Part shown: positions 1 through 8,105 of the stretch, piece after piece
Position numbering within the stretch: the stretch's first letter is position 1
Layout: every line of letters starts with the position of its first letter
Assembly: GCF_002967765.1 (NCBI RefSeq)
Contig: NZ_PUHY01000012.1
Coordinates: forward strand, 248,001 to 312,000
DNA: 64,000 nt
Direction of reading: 5' to 3'
DNA from: Blastopirellula marina
Lineage (GTDB): Bacteria > Planctomycetota > Planctomycetia > Pirellulales > Pirellulaceae
Translations under genes and position numbers: made by a program
The notes under the pieces: model-generated
Told to the model about the DNA's origin: nothing
Databases searched by the model: none
The model's input: the letters and a program-made list of their open reading frames with translations, nothing else

Positions 1-223
1 CTCGCTGCCCTATTAACCGCTGCGTCATGAATCTTGTACGAGTCGGCTCGACAGGTGTCTTTCTCCAATAAACGTCGATCCAGCGATTGCTGGAAGATTT
101 CGCCTAAGAAACCTGCTTCCATTTCAGCACGATCGGCCTCAAGCCAGCTGCATAACCTGCCTCTTGAATGAACTCATCCAGCAATGGCTCGATCAACATC
201 TATTGGAACACCACTTCAGTCAT
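1..223 (-). pseudogene. Possible decayed coding fragment at the left edge
   Basis: Reading leftward from an ATG at 223, seven codons are followed by TAG (202-200). The same frame resumes at ATG 199 with protein-like sequence (MLIEPLLDEFIQEAGYAA...) and stops at 106-104. A second minus frame, open from about 173 off the left edge, reads ...WLEADRAEMEAGFLGEIFQ.... The two pieces look like halves of one protein separated by a frameshift plus a nonsense codon. No family was recognised. It could be the remnant of a mobile-element gene or simply chance open frames; its continuation lies outside the window. Confidence 0.25.
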
Positions 224-455
224 GCAGGATCAAAATGAAGTTGGGTTAGCACTGGTTTCTGAACAACATAAGAGGATCGAAAACACAGAAGAGGCAAGGA
301 GGTCTCCGAGTTTCAACTGACGGCCATTGAGTCGGCTCAATAACTGCTGGTGTCGCGATGACAAATTTTTTGCACGCCGATCTCCAGACGAACACGCTAA
401 ACATCTTGTTGAAGTCGGCCAAAGTGACGTCTCATCACTAGAGCATCTTTCCTAT

Positions 456-1367
456 CTACCTCGGTTTGATCTGCACCGAGTCGACCGGGTGAAAACGATC
501 GCGCTGCACTTCCGCTTTAAGCTGCTTGACCAACTTCGTCATTCCCTCAGGAACGTAGATAACGCAGTAATGGGTCATCGTTTGCCGCTCGATGTCTTCC
601 AAACCGTCCAAGAAACTCCACAGGTTTTTCTCCGCCTCTGCCTGTTCGCTGCCGCGGGCATCGCGCAGGGCCTGAATCCGCAGCAAAAGATCAATTGCCT
701 TGATGCATGCTTTCGCCTGAAACTGACCACGCATCTCACGCAGGCGTTCGGGGGCGATGGTCGATTCTCCGAATCCGAAAATCGACAGTCGAATGCCCCC
801 CTCATCACGAGCGTGCCTTAAGGTTTGTATTAATCTGTGATCCTTTTCGACATCGCCGTTGATTCCGAGAGAGAGCTTCGCCTCAACAATTGTCGGAAAG
901 TTTCTAGGTGTTTCTAAGTTCAGAAACAAATTGTACTTGGCCCTGATGGCAAGTTGACTCCCTTTGCTGACCTGTTGCCAATAGTACTCGTTATCCTCCA
1001 TCAGTCCTGGAAACGAACGATGAAAATAGAAATCGACCTGTTGCATCGACTCCAAATCGAACCGATTGTCACCCGGCCCGCCAAAGCCGTAAGCCCTGGG
1101 ACTTATTTCACGAAAAAGTAGATTTCCTAGTCCTTGGTCTTGCGTAAAGTATTCCCATCCCACGCATCCGGTTCCTCTTGGCCCCTGCAACGTGAGTTTC
1201 TGATCGCTCAAGTTCTTGATCGAGAGTCGCAGGTAAATCGGTTCGACAAACGAGCGATGTGCCCGATATTATTCCAACTGGCATTCAATCGGCTGTGCCC
1301 ACGCCATTGCCGTCAGCAGGAGAGAGAAGGCAATGGCGACTATCGTTTTGTGAATGAATCTGGTCAT
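456..1367 (-). pseudogene. Secreted hypothetical protein interrupted by an in-frame TAA
   Basis: From ATG 1367 the frame gives a clear signal peptide (MTRFIHKTIVAIAFSLLL...AMAWAQ), then ...IECQLE, a TAA at 1271-1269, and continues open without shift (YRAHRSFVEPIYLRLSIKN...) to TAG at 456-458. The interrupted stretch aligns with the mature N-terminus of the next gene upstream (1402-2247), whose residues VELTPASRKIDLATHVYFQF cover the same place without a stop. The downstream part could restart at a TTG at 1211 (251 residues) but would have no signal peptide. The mature part has no recognised domain. The two genes are 34 bp apart, in one direction, and probably cotranscribed. Either a recent nonsense mutation or a sequencing error explains the stop. 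Confidence 0.6.
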
Positions 1368-1401
1368 GGCAAGTTCTCAGCATTGCTACTCATTCGGTTC
1401 G

Positions 1402-2247
1402 TCAACGTACCGGAGGGTCAATCAAGATGGTCTCGGACATTCCATTGATCCCTAAGCCGTGCCGCAGTGCTTCGCTTTCGATTCTCGGCTGTCGGTCATA
1501 CCAGTGTTCAAGCGATTGCTCAGCAACGTTTCGAGTCGATTCCGGTGAATGGGTCACCGCATGCTTCAGCAACAAGAATTCAACAAGCTCATCGACGTCT
1601 TCTTCCATGAACTTCCCCTTGAACTGGGTTAGGTTCTCCTCCGAGATCTTATGACCTGGGGCTCCCAAGAAACCAAGACCGATCCCTTCCTGGTCATTCG
1701 TGCCAGTCAGTTTCTCGAGCAATTCGAAGTCACGCGGTATCAAGTTGCTAACGACCAATTCTGTTTCAGCAACAAATTGAATTCGCGGCTGCTGGTTTAG
1801 GTCCAGTGAACTGCGCGGGGTATAAATCGCGTTGACCTGCAAGGCACCAACCCCGGCCATGGCTTCCCAAAACTCGGGGGCGTTGGTGCGATAATCTCGT
1901 AGCGAACGCACCAGGAAATACCTCGCCGTTTGCCCTGGCTTCAAGGTGATCGGCTGCTTATCCGAACGCAAACCAAAACCGGCCCCGCGATCGACATACT
2001 TCAGCACGGACAGCCCTTGCTCTTTCGTCCAATACTCCAAACGGAAATTTCGAAAATTCAAGGTCGGCGGCAAGACCGAAACCTCTTGCTCTGATGGATT
2101 GCTTATCTCGAATTGAAAGTAGACATGCGTCGCCAGATCGATCTTTCGCGATGCCGGCGTCAACTCTACATGAAGGTCTTGGGCAGCCAGCGGTTTGCCT
2201 AAGCAAAATGCTGACGAGATAAAGAAGGTTAGCAACAATCGATTCAT
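1402..2247 (-). CDS. Secreted hypothetical protein, paralogue of the neighbouring broken gene
   Basis: 281 residues from ATG 2247; a GTG at 2259 would add four residues. The start is chosen because it places a normal Sec signal peptide (MNRLLLTFFISSAFCLG...LAAQ) at the N-terminus. The first 100 mature residues look like a beta-sandwich (alternating hydrophobic strands such as VYFQFEISN and ARYFLVRSL), and the C-terminal 90 are helical and acidic (MEEDVDELVEFLLLKHAV). No known family or catalytic motif is visible. It is first in a two-gene minus-strand unit; the next gene has the same architecture but carries a stop codon. Likely a periplasmic or surface protein of unknown role. Confidence 0.7.
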   Translation of the reverse strand: MNRLLLTFFISSAFCLGKPLAAQDLHVELTPASRKIDLATHVYFQFEISNPSEQEVSVLPPTLNFRNFRLEYWTKEQGLSVLKYVDRGAGFGLRSDKQPITLKPGQTARYFLVRSLRDYRTNAPEFWEAMAGVGALQVNAIYTPRSSLDLNQQPRIQFVAETELVVSNLIPRDFELLEKLTGTNDQEGIGLGFLGAPGHKISEENLTQFKGKFMEEDVDELVEFLLLKHAVTHSPESTRNVAEQSLEHWYDRQPRIESEALRHGLGINGMSETILIDPPVR

Positions 2248-2529
2248 GAGTTTCACCACGGTTAATGTCCTAATGAATCTGATTCGACATCAGTAATACA
2301 GCGGCGTTGCCATATCCGTTCCTCGGCCAATATCGATTATGTGAAACCAATCAGAAACAGAAAAGCAATCAAGAACAAACGATTTCGTGGGGCGAAATGC
2401 ATCGAAGAGACCTCTCGATCGTACGAGGAGTAGCAAACCAGCGGGCTACCAGATTCTAGAGCATCGCAAGAGGCTTTTCACGCGTTTCACAATTGAAAGG
2501 CGGCCAGCCGGCGCATCGATCGATCTCCC

Positions 2530-2883
2530 TCACTCCATCAATCGAGGTCGATACGCCTGGGCAACAAACGACAGCACCTCATCTCGTTCCGCCTCGCTCA
2601 CCTCAGGCGAAAAGTGCAGTTCGTGCCCGTTGATGGTAAATAGCTGGTCAAGTGGTTCGAGCGAGATGACCAGCGTTTGGAGATTGGCGGCCCAGGCCGT
2701 ACCTCGGGGCAATTTTAGTGAGTGGCCCGGGCTGGTTTTGTGTCGAGCCTGCAGCCAGTTCAGCAGTTTGACAATTGCAACGCGCAGGGCATCGTGACCG
2801 AGTTGGTTGGCGCATGGAGTCAGCAGCGGCCCAGCGTTACGGACCTGAAGAAACTGAGTCATTTCCGCGATCGCGCGATTCAT
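2530..2883 (-). CDS. Small hypothetical protein
   Basis: 117 residues with no signal peptide, membrane segment or recognised motif; the sequence is mixed alpha/beta with an amphipathic start (MNRAIAEMTQFLQV) and a C-terminal helix (AERDEVLSFVAQAY). It lies 64 bp downstream of the SHOCT gene in the same direction and is probably cotranscribed with it. Function unknown. It is judged real because of its position and natural amino-acid composition, but a short gene of this kind cannot be confirmed without homologues. Confidence 0.5.
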   Translation of the reverse strand: MNRAIAEMTQFLQVRNAGPLLTPCANQLGHDALRVAIVKLLNWLQARHKTSPGHSLKLPRGTAWAANLQTLVISLEPLDQLFTINGHELHFSPEVSEAERDEVLSFVAQAYRPRLME

Positions 2884-2947
2884 CTTCGATGCTTACCCGC
2901 ATTCGCTTCGCAGCCGTTCCGCGATACCGCCAGGAACCCGATGTGAC

Positions 2948-3829
2948 CTACAGCCGGGCCAACAATTCCGACTTCTTGGCACTGAACTCATCGTCGGTCA
3001 AGATTCCCTTGTCGCGCAGCTCGCCGAGGCGGGCGATCGCGTCGAAGATATTGGTCTCGTTGACCGAGTTGCCGCTGGAAGCATTGCTGGGTGACGAGGA
3101 AGCCGGTGCCGTGAACGAAGGGGCAGGGGGTGGTGTCGGTTCCACCGTTTGACCATTCCGCGAGACAACCGGCAACGAGCTTAAGCTGACCGTGCCGTAT
3201 TGGCTGGTGAAGATAATCGAGCTGCCCATCCCTTGCTGCTGCGAGAAGCCGCCGATCTGATGATCGAGCGTATCGTACACCCAGACATCGCCGCCAGAAT
3301 CGACGGCCAACCGCCGTGCGCCAGAGAAATAAGCATAACGCAAATTGTTCTGCGAACCGGTCGAACTAGGCTGCCCCAATTCGGCGGGCCACCAGTGGGC
3401 GCGCGGGTCGGGGACAAACAAACTCGACTGCCCCATCATCCCGCCGTTGGCCTGGCTTTGGTTGCCACCGCCACTTTGCTGCTGGTAGCTGCCGCCCCCT
3501 TGCTGCTGCTGACCGCCACCACTTTGGCTTTGCGATTGAAAGCTACCCGATTGCAACAAACCTGGCTGATTGGCCAGAAGGTTGGAGATGTCGTTGCAAA
3601 GGGCATCGACACGCCCTTTCAGGTTGTAGTTGAACATATCGCCCAACATCATCATGCCTCCCTGCATCCACTGGCCCGAGCCAGCGAATTCTGGGTGATT
3701 GAATTGGGCCATCGAGCCATTCCCGTTCAAAACGGCAAACAGCATGTGCGTAACGGCATCGGTGCTAAAGCCATGTCGCTGGGCAAGATCAGAAGCGATC
3801 CGATGCCCTTCCGGCGAAAGTTGTTGCAT
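2948..3829 (-). CDS. SHOCT domain protein with Gln/Gly/Ser-rich linker
   Basis: 293 residues. The N-terminus (about 1-95) is a helical globular segment beginning MQQLSPEGHRIASDLAQRHG. It is followed by a low-complexity Q/S/G linker (about 97-130), a beta-rich middle with WWPAELGQ and a VSLSSLPVVSRNG strand, a Pro/Ser/Ala linker, and a C-terminal SHOCT motif (about 257-293: IFDAIARLGELRDKGILTDD...KKSELLARL). SHOCT is a short helical hairpin found at protein ends and thought to mediate oligomerisation. There is no signal peptide or transmembrane segment, so it is probably cytoplasmic. A palindrome lies 47 bp upstream of its start. The biological role is unknown. Confidence 0.75.
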   Translation of the reverse strand: MQQLSPEGHRIASDLAQRHGFSTDAVTHMLFAVLNGNGSMAQFNHPEFAGSGQWMQGGMMMLGDMFNYNLKGRVDALCNDISNLLANQPGLLQSGSFQSQSQSGGGQQQQGGGSYQQQSGGGNQSQANGGMMGQSSLFVPDPRAHWWPAELGQPSSTGSQNNLRYAYFSGARRLAVDSGGDVWVYDTLDHQIGGFSQQQGMGSSIIFTSQYGTVSLSSLPVVSRNGQTVEPTPPPAPSFTAPASSSPSNASSGNSVNETNIFDAIARLGELRDKGILTDDEFSAKKSELLARL

Positions 3830-4535
3830 CGGTCTTCTCCATGGTTGGTCGAATGCAAAATCGTTTCCCCCCAGATTATCACACCGTAACGGTTATGATA
3901 ACTGGGCGAGCTTATACGGACATGGCAAACAACAGGCCAATATGAAGATCGAATTAACCCCCATCGATGCACTAGCTGATAACGGTTTCTCCCATAGAAA
4001 CTCGGCCTCCCATGAAAACAGGGACGTGTCACCCTGGTTGTCTTCAGAATCGGTCGCCCCGCTCAACGATCGAGAACATCTCGGCCCGATTCGGTATGCA
4101 AAACTCTTGCTCGATCTCTCCGCTGGCAGTGAGCGAGCACGATTCTTCGGAGGTTGTCAAAACTCGTTCCCCAGGCGAATTGCCGCGGCGCGAAACTTTG
4201 GACGGAACCCACGACGACCGTGCTAGCAGATGCCGCAATCAGGTGAGCCATATCGAATCACTTTGGCTGGTATGCGGGGGGCCTGTAAGAGGCAGGAATC
4301 AGGCCAACCTTGAGAATCGTTCGAGTTTACAAACGTCCGATTGAGGAATGCGAAAATCGGACCAAATTCGCGCTGAAAGTATTAATTCCGGTTTCGTTAC
4401 TGGCCGATGGAGCTGATTACGTAACGACATCGACTGCTAGTGTTGATTGCTTCCAACAAAGCAACCAGGGGCGGCGCCAGCCACGATGCACCATGCGAAC
4501 CAAAACTCCACGGAATTGATTTAGGGGAACACGCG
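3830..4535. other. 706-bp intergenic region, divergent promoters
   Basis: Separates the divergent SHOCT and outer-membrane protein genes. Besides the palindrome at 3876-3901 I see only short open frames without protein-like composition, and a small GTTTC/GAAAC dyad near 3985-4001. Promoters for both flanking genes should lie here, but I could not assign -35/-10 boxes with confidence. Confidence 0.5.
3876..3901. promoter_or_regulatory. 26-bp imperfect palindrome upstream of the SHOCT gene
   Basis: The sequence reads TTATCA-C-ACCGT-A-ACGGT-TA-TGATAA, so the outer TTATCA/TGATAA and inner ACCGT/ACGGT arms are both matched. It sits 47 bp before the SHOCT start codon (3829), a position typical of an operator for a dimeric repressor. 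There is no T-run, so a terminator is less likely. No regulator gene is adjacent. Confidence 0.45.
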
Positions 4536-5594
4536 ATGGATCGCGGAATTTGGAAGGCAATCCTGCCGCTAGCAATCCTTGCTTCGGCAAGCGTTGCCAA
4601 TGCTGAAGAGGTCAAGCTGACGTCGTACGACGATCTGCTGGTCCGGATGCAAAATCTGGAACATCAAGTGCAAGCCCAAACGGCCACCATGTATCAAGCC
4701 GCTCCTTGCGAAGCATGTGCTCCGCAGCCGTGCGGGAAGTATTACGGTTCGTACGAAGCAGTCTTTGTGACACCGTTCCAATCGAACAACACCGCCATCA
4801 TCGCCCAGAACGATCCTGTGATCGAACACTTGGGCTTCGATTGGGAAATGAAATACAGCAACCGCTTCGAGCTCGGTTACTTGAACTCGCCGGGCGGTTT
4901 GGGCTGGCGTGCCCGTTACTGGCAGTTCGATCAAAGCACTTCCTTCGCTGTCGATTCCAACGTTGGCCTGGTACAAGACGAAGGGGCCATCATTTGGTCG
5001 TCCACCGACGATGGCGGCACGATCATCGGCCTGGTTGATGTCGACACCGCGGTCATGACCCAGTCGATCGACGCTCAAGTATTCGACCTGGAACTGCAAA
5101 CGCTGGGCACGAAGAACTTTCTGGTCAGTGGTGGTTTCCGCTTCGCCGAGATCGATCAGTCGTATCTCGCCAACACCGACTCGGGGATCGCAATTGGCGA
5201 CATGGACTTCCGCGGCTACGGTCCGACGTTGGCCGCTGAATACCAACGGAATATTTGGTGCGGCTGGGATGTGTTCGCCAACGGGCGCGGCTCGGTTTTG
5301 TTCGGACAACAAGCATTCCGCGCTTCATCCGATGCCGACCCCCAGATCATGGACGTTCGCAACACCGGTTCGCTGGCCAGCTCGCTGGAAATGCAGATGG
5401 GTATCAAGTGGACTTCCCGCAACGAGCACTTCTTCTTCAAGTCGGCTCTGGAAGCCCAATACTGGGCGAACGTGGGCAGTCCGAATCCGTCTGCGGTTTA
5501 CACCGATGACTCGGACGATGCTTCGGTGGACGATGTCCTGAACGAAGACCTCGGCTTCGTCGGCTTCACCGTCGGTGCCGGTTTCCAGTACTAA
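4536..5594 (+). CDS. Outer-membrane beta-barrel protein (planctomycete Lpg1974/BBP7-like type)
   Basis: 352 residues. ATG 4536 is chosen over upstream in-frame starts because it follows a good ribosome-binding site (AGGGGAA, 4523-4529) and begins a Sec signal peptide (MDRGIWKAILPLAILASASVANAEE). A short coiled-coil-like stretch (LVRMQNLEHQVQAQTATMYQ) and a Cys-rich CEACAPQPCG motif come next. The rest is alternating-residue beta strands (FDWEMKYSNRFELGYL, GLGWRARYWQF), ending GFTVGAGFQY with a terminal aromatic, the usual mark of an outer-membrane barrel. The layout matches the pore-forming-like surface proteins expanded in planctomycetes. A strong terminator follows, so it is probably monocistronic. 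The substrate is unknown. Confidence 0.75.
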   Translation: MDRGIWKAILPLAILASASVANAEEVKLTSYDDLLVRMQNLEHQVQAQTATMYQAAPCEACAPQPCGKYYGSYEAVFVTPFQSNNTAIIAQNDPVIEHLGFDWEMKYSNRFELGYLNSPGGLGWRARYWQFDQSTSFAVDSNVGLVQDEGAIIWSSTDDGGTIIGLVDVDTAVMTQSIDAQVFDLELQTLGTKNFLVSGGFRFAEIDQSYLANTDSGIAIGDMDFRGYGPTLAAEYQRNIWCGWDVFANGRGSVLFGQQAFRASSDADPQIMDVRNTGSLASSLEMQMGIKWTSRNEHFFFKSALEAQYWANVGSPNPSAVYTDDSDDASVDDVLNEDLGFVGFTVGAGFQY

Positions 5595-5635
5595 GCCCGC
5601 GCCTGGCAATCGCCTGAATAACCTGAAACTTACAG

Positions 5636-5668
5636 ACGCCTTCACATCATTAGGTGTGAAGGCGTTTT
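5636..5668 (+). terminator. Rho-independent terminator after the outer-membrane protein gene
   Basis: A perfect 11-bp stem, ACGCCTTCACA (5636-5646) with TGTGAAGGCGT (5655-5665), an 8-nt loop, and TTTTGCTT following. It lies 41 bp after the stop codon. Confidence 0.85.
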
Positions 5669-5772
5669 GCTTATCTATCTTCTCTTGACGCGTCACAACC
5701 GGTTCGGCTAGAAGCGGTCACCCCATAATATGGCCTGACCCGACGAAATCTTTACGTGTGACAACGATTGCC

Positions 5773-8004
5773 ATGAAAGCTGCAGCGCGCTCGGCAAAAT
5801 CAGATTCGAGTCTGTTCGATACCCTGCGAAGCAAACTGGCAACGCCGGTTGATGCTTCGTCGCTGGCCATCTTTCGCATCTGCTTCGGCCTGGTCATGGT
5901 CTGGCACATGCTCAAGTACTTCAAAAGCCCGTTCGGCATGACCGAAATCGAGCGAGTGTTTGGCAGCCCGACGCTCCACTTCACCTACCCGGGCTTCAGC
6001 TGGGTGCAACCATGGAGCGAACCTTGGCTGACGGTGCACTTCGCTGTGGTGGGAATTGCTGCCGCGTTGGTTGCTGCTGGGCTTTTCTATCGTGTCGCAT
6101 GCGTGACGCTGTTCCTGGGATACACCTACATCTTCCTGCTCGAAGCCTCGCTCTATAACAACCATTACTATTTGATCTGTCTAATCTCGTTTCTGTTGAT
6201 TTTCATGCCTGCGAATCGTCGTTGGTCGGTCGATCGATGGTGGTCTCAGCGGAAGTTGCCCGCCGAAGAAAAAGCATCCTCTCCGGCGACGATCCCGTTC
6301 TGGCCGATCGTCCTGCTCCGGTTTCAGTTGTTCCTCGTTTACTTTTACGGGGGCATCGCCAAGCTGAACGCCGATTGGCTGACCGGCGAGCCGCTGTACA
6401 CCCCTGGGGCAACTCTGCACGAGTTCATCGCCAGCACGATCGGCTTGCCGGCGTTCGTACAGCCGATCCACCTTTGCCTGTTCCTGGCCTGGGCCGGGCT
6501 GTTTTATGACTTGAGCATTGGCTTTCTGCTGCTGTGGCCCAAGACGCGTCTGATCGGCCTCGTAGCAACCGCCTTCTTCCACATCCACAATCACTTCATC
6601 TTCCCGATTGGTATCTTCCCTGCGATGGCGCTCTCGTCGACGCTGATCTTCTTCGATCCCGACTGGCCACGGCAATTGGTCGCATGGGTCCGGCAACCAC
6701 GTTGGCCGCTCGGCAAGAAGGACAACGACGTCGCGAAAGCACAGACGAGATCGCAGCCGAAACTAGCGATGGGTCTGACGGTGGCATTGTGTGCGTTTGT
6801 CGTATGGCAATCGACCTGGCCGTTACGTCACTTCTTCATCCCCGGCGACGCCAACTGGACTGAAGAAGGACAAGACTTCGCCTGGCGAATGATGCTACGT
6901 GCCAAAGCAGCTGGCCACCTTACGTGCCGCATCATCGATCCCAACCTCCAACAAGTCTCGGAGAAAGGCCAACCGGCAATTCGCTGGAAAGCTTGTCCGA
7001 AAGGAACGCCGCAAGCGATTCATATCGCGATCGATTCCCACTTGTTTGTCTGGTCGCATCACCCCGGCCTGACCATCACGCAAGAGCCCATCGTCGGGCG
7101 ACGCATTATCTACAACCCGAGCAGCTTCCACACCGATCGCGCTGAAGCGATCACGATTGGCAAAGAGAACGTCCAGCAGCAATGGGAGAAAACGTTCGCC
7201 CGCCAGCCAGTCGTGGAAGAAGCCATTTCGCTGCGGGAAGCGGTCGCGATGATTCGCGAGCGCGTCGAGAAGCTTTCGAGCGAACTTCGATTATCGGCAG
7301 AATTCCAGGCGGATTTCTTCGAGCAACTCTCGCATCTGCAACAACAAGACGAAGCAAACGTCGCCGAAATTCCTGGTCGCGAGCCACGTCGTGTGCAGTT
7401 GGTCAACTCGCTGCATCGCCTGTACCATTCCCCTCTCGCAGAAGTCGTCCGCCCCGTGATTCGCCGCATCGAACCATTCGCCTTGCAAGGCGCTTCCCCT
7501 TCCGGTGCTCGGTTGCTGGTGATCACCGATCCACAGCTTGACTCGAAGTCATCCGACCAAGTCGAAGCCGATTTGCTCGCGTTATCTTCCGGCGAGCCGT
7601 ACATCGTGTGGACCGACTTCTCACGCCTGCGTCCGGACGATTTCCGCCAACTTCCGCAGAACTTTGTAACCTTCGAAGATCGTCAGCTGCACATGGTTTG
7701 GAATCACTTTCGCGAGATCGAACCGTACCAGTTGGAAAAAGCAGCCGTTCGTCCCTGGATGATTCACCAGTACGCCCAGCGTGTTGGTAACCTCTGGAAA
7801 GAACAAACCGGTCGCCAGGCCGAAGTGCGCGTCGAAAGCTACGTGATGATGAACTACACGATGCCTCAGATGCTGATCGATCCGCACGTCGATCTCACTT
7901 CAGTCAACCTCAGCAGTTTCGGTCACAATGCCTGGATTCTGCCCCGCAACCACAAGCGATTAGGAATCGCCGACAACGCCCAGCCGACCACGATCCGCCG
8001 GTAA
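5773..8004 (+). CDS. HTTM / vitamin K-dependent gamma-carboxylase homologue with large insertion
   Basis: 743 residues from ATG 5773; a GTG at 5758 would add five. The N-terminal half (about 25-320) is the multi-pass HTTM domain. It shows the NNHYYL segment (His131), the MPANRRWSVD loop, and GGIAKLNADW, whose Lys197 sits where vitamin K-dependent carboxylase has its catalytic-base lysine (KLDADW in the human enzyme, from memory). Further matches to that enzyme are NHFIFPIGIF, the NWT...W.MM segment near 385, and IDPHVDL near 705, so the homology extends beyond the HTTM domain. Between about 400 and 660 lies a long hydrophilic stretch, partly helical, that I do not recall in the animal enzyme. 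It probably acts on proteins or peptides at the membrane, but the substrate is unknown. It is followed by a hairpin. Confidence 0.8.
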   Translation: MKAAARSAKSDSSLFDTLRSKLATPVDASSLAIFRICFGLVMVWHMLKYFKSPFGMTEIERVFGSPTLHFTYPGFSWVQPWSEPWLTVHFAVVGIAAALVAAGLFYRVACVTLFLGYTYIFLLEASLYNNHYYLICLISFLLIFMPANRRWSVDRWWSQRKLPAEEKASSPATIPFWPIVLLRFQLFLVYFYGGIAKLNADWLTGEPLYTPGATLHEFIASTIGLPAFVQPIHLCLFLAWAGLFYDLSIGFLLLWPKTRLIGLVATAFFHIHNHFIFPIGIFPAMALSSTLIFFDPDWPRQLVAWVRQPRWPLGKKDNDVAKAQTRSQPKLAMGLTVALCAFVVWQSTWPLRHFFIPGDANWTEEGQDFAWRMMLRAKAAGHLTCRIIDPNLQQVSEKGQPAIRWKACPKGTPQAIHIAIDSHLFVWSHHPGLTITQEPIVGRRIIYNPSSFHTDRAEAITIGKENVQQQWEKTFARQPVVEEAISLREAVAMIRERVEKLSSELRLSAEFQADFFEQLSHLQQQDEANVAEIPGREPRRVQLVNSLHRLYHSPLAEVVRPVIRRIEPFALQGASPSGARLLVITDPQLDSKSSDQVEADLLALSSGEPYIVWTDFSRLRPDDFRQLPQNFVTFEDRQLHMVWNHFREIEPYQLEKAAVRPWMIHQYAQRVGNLWKEQTGRQAEVRVESYVMMNYTMPQMLIDPHVDLTSVNLSSFGHNAWILPRNHKRLGIADNAQPTTIRR

Positions 8005-8062
8005 GGTCATCCCATCTGCGAATGTGGGAAAAGCATTTGGTCGCCGCTTGCTTGCCAGCTAT

Positions 8063-8094
8063 CGTAAGAGACGAAACCACGTACGTCTCTTACG
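8063..8094. promoter_or_regulatory. Perfect 11-bp inverted repeat between two genes
   Basis: CGTAAGAGACG (8063-8073) and CGTCTCTTACG (8084-8094) with a 10-nt spacer. It could act as a terminator for the carboxylase homologue (stop at 8004), although no T-run follows, or as an operator for the next gene (start 8106). Its position argues against the in-frame upstream start at 8022. Confidence 0.55.
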
Positions 8095-8105
8095 AGCATT
8101 CCAGC

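Noticed and set aside
8022-8105. Upstream ATG for the duplicated membrane protein
   Set aside because: The extension would code through a perfect 11-bp inverted repeat and its residues are unlike the rest; ATG 8106 is better.
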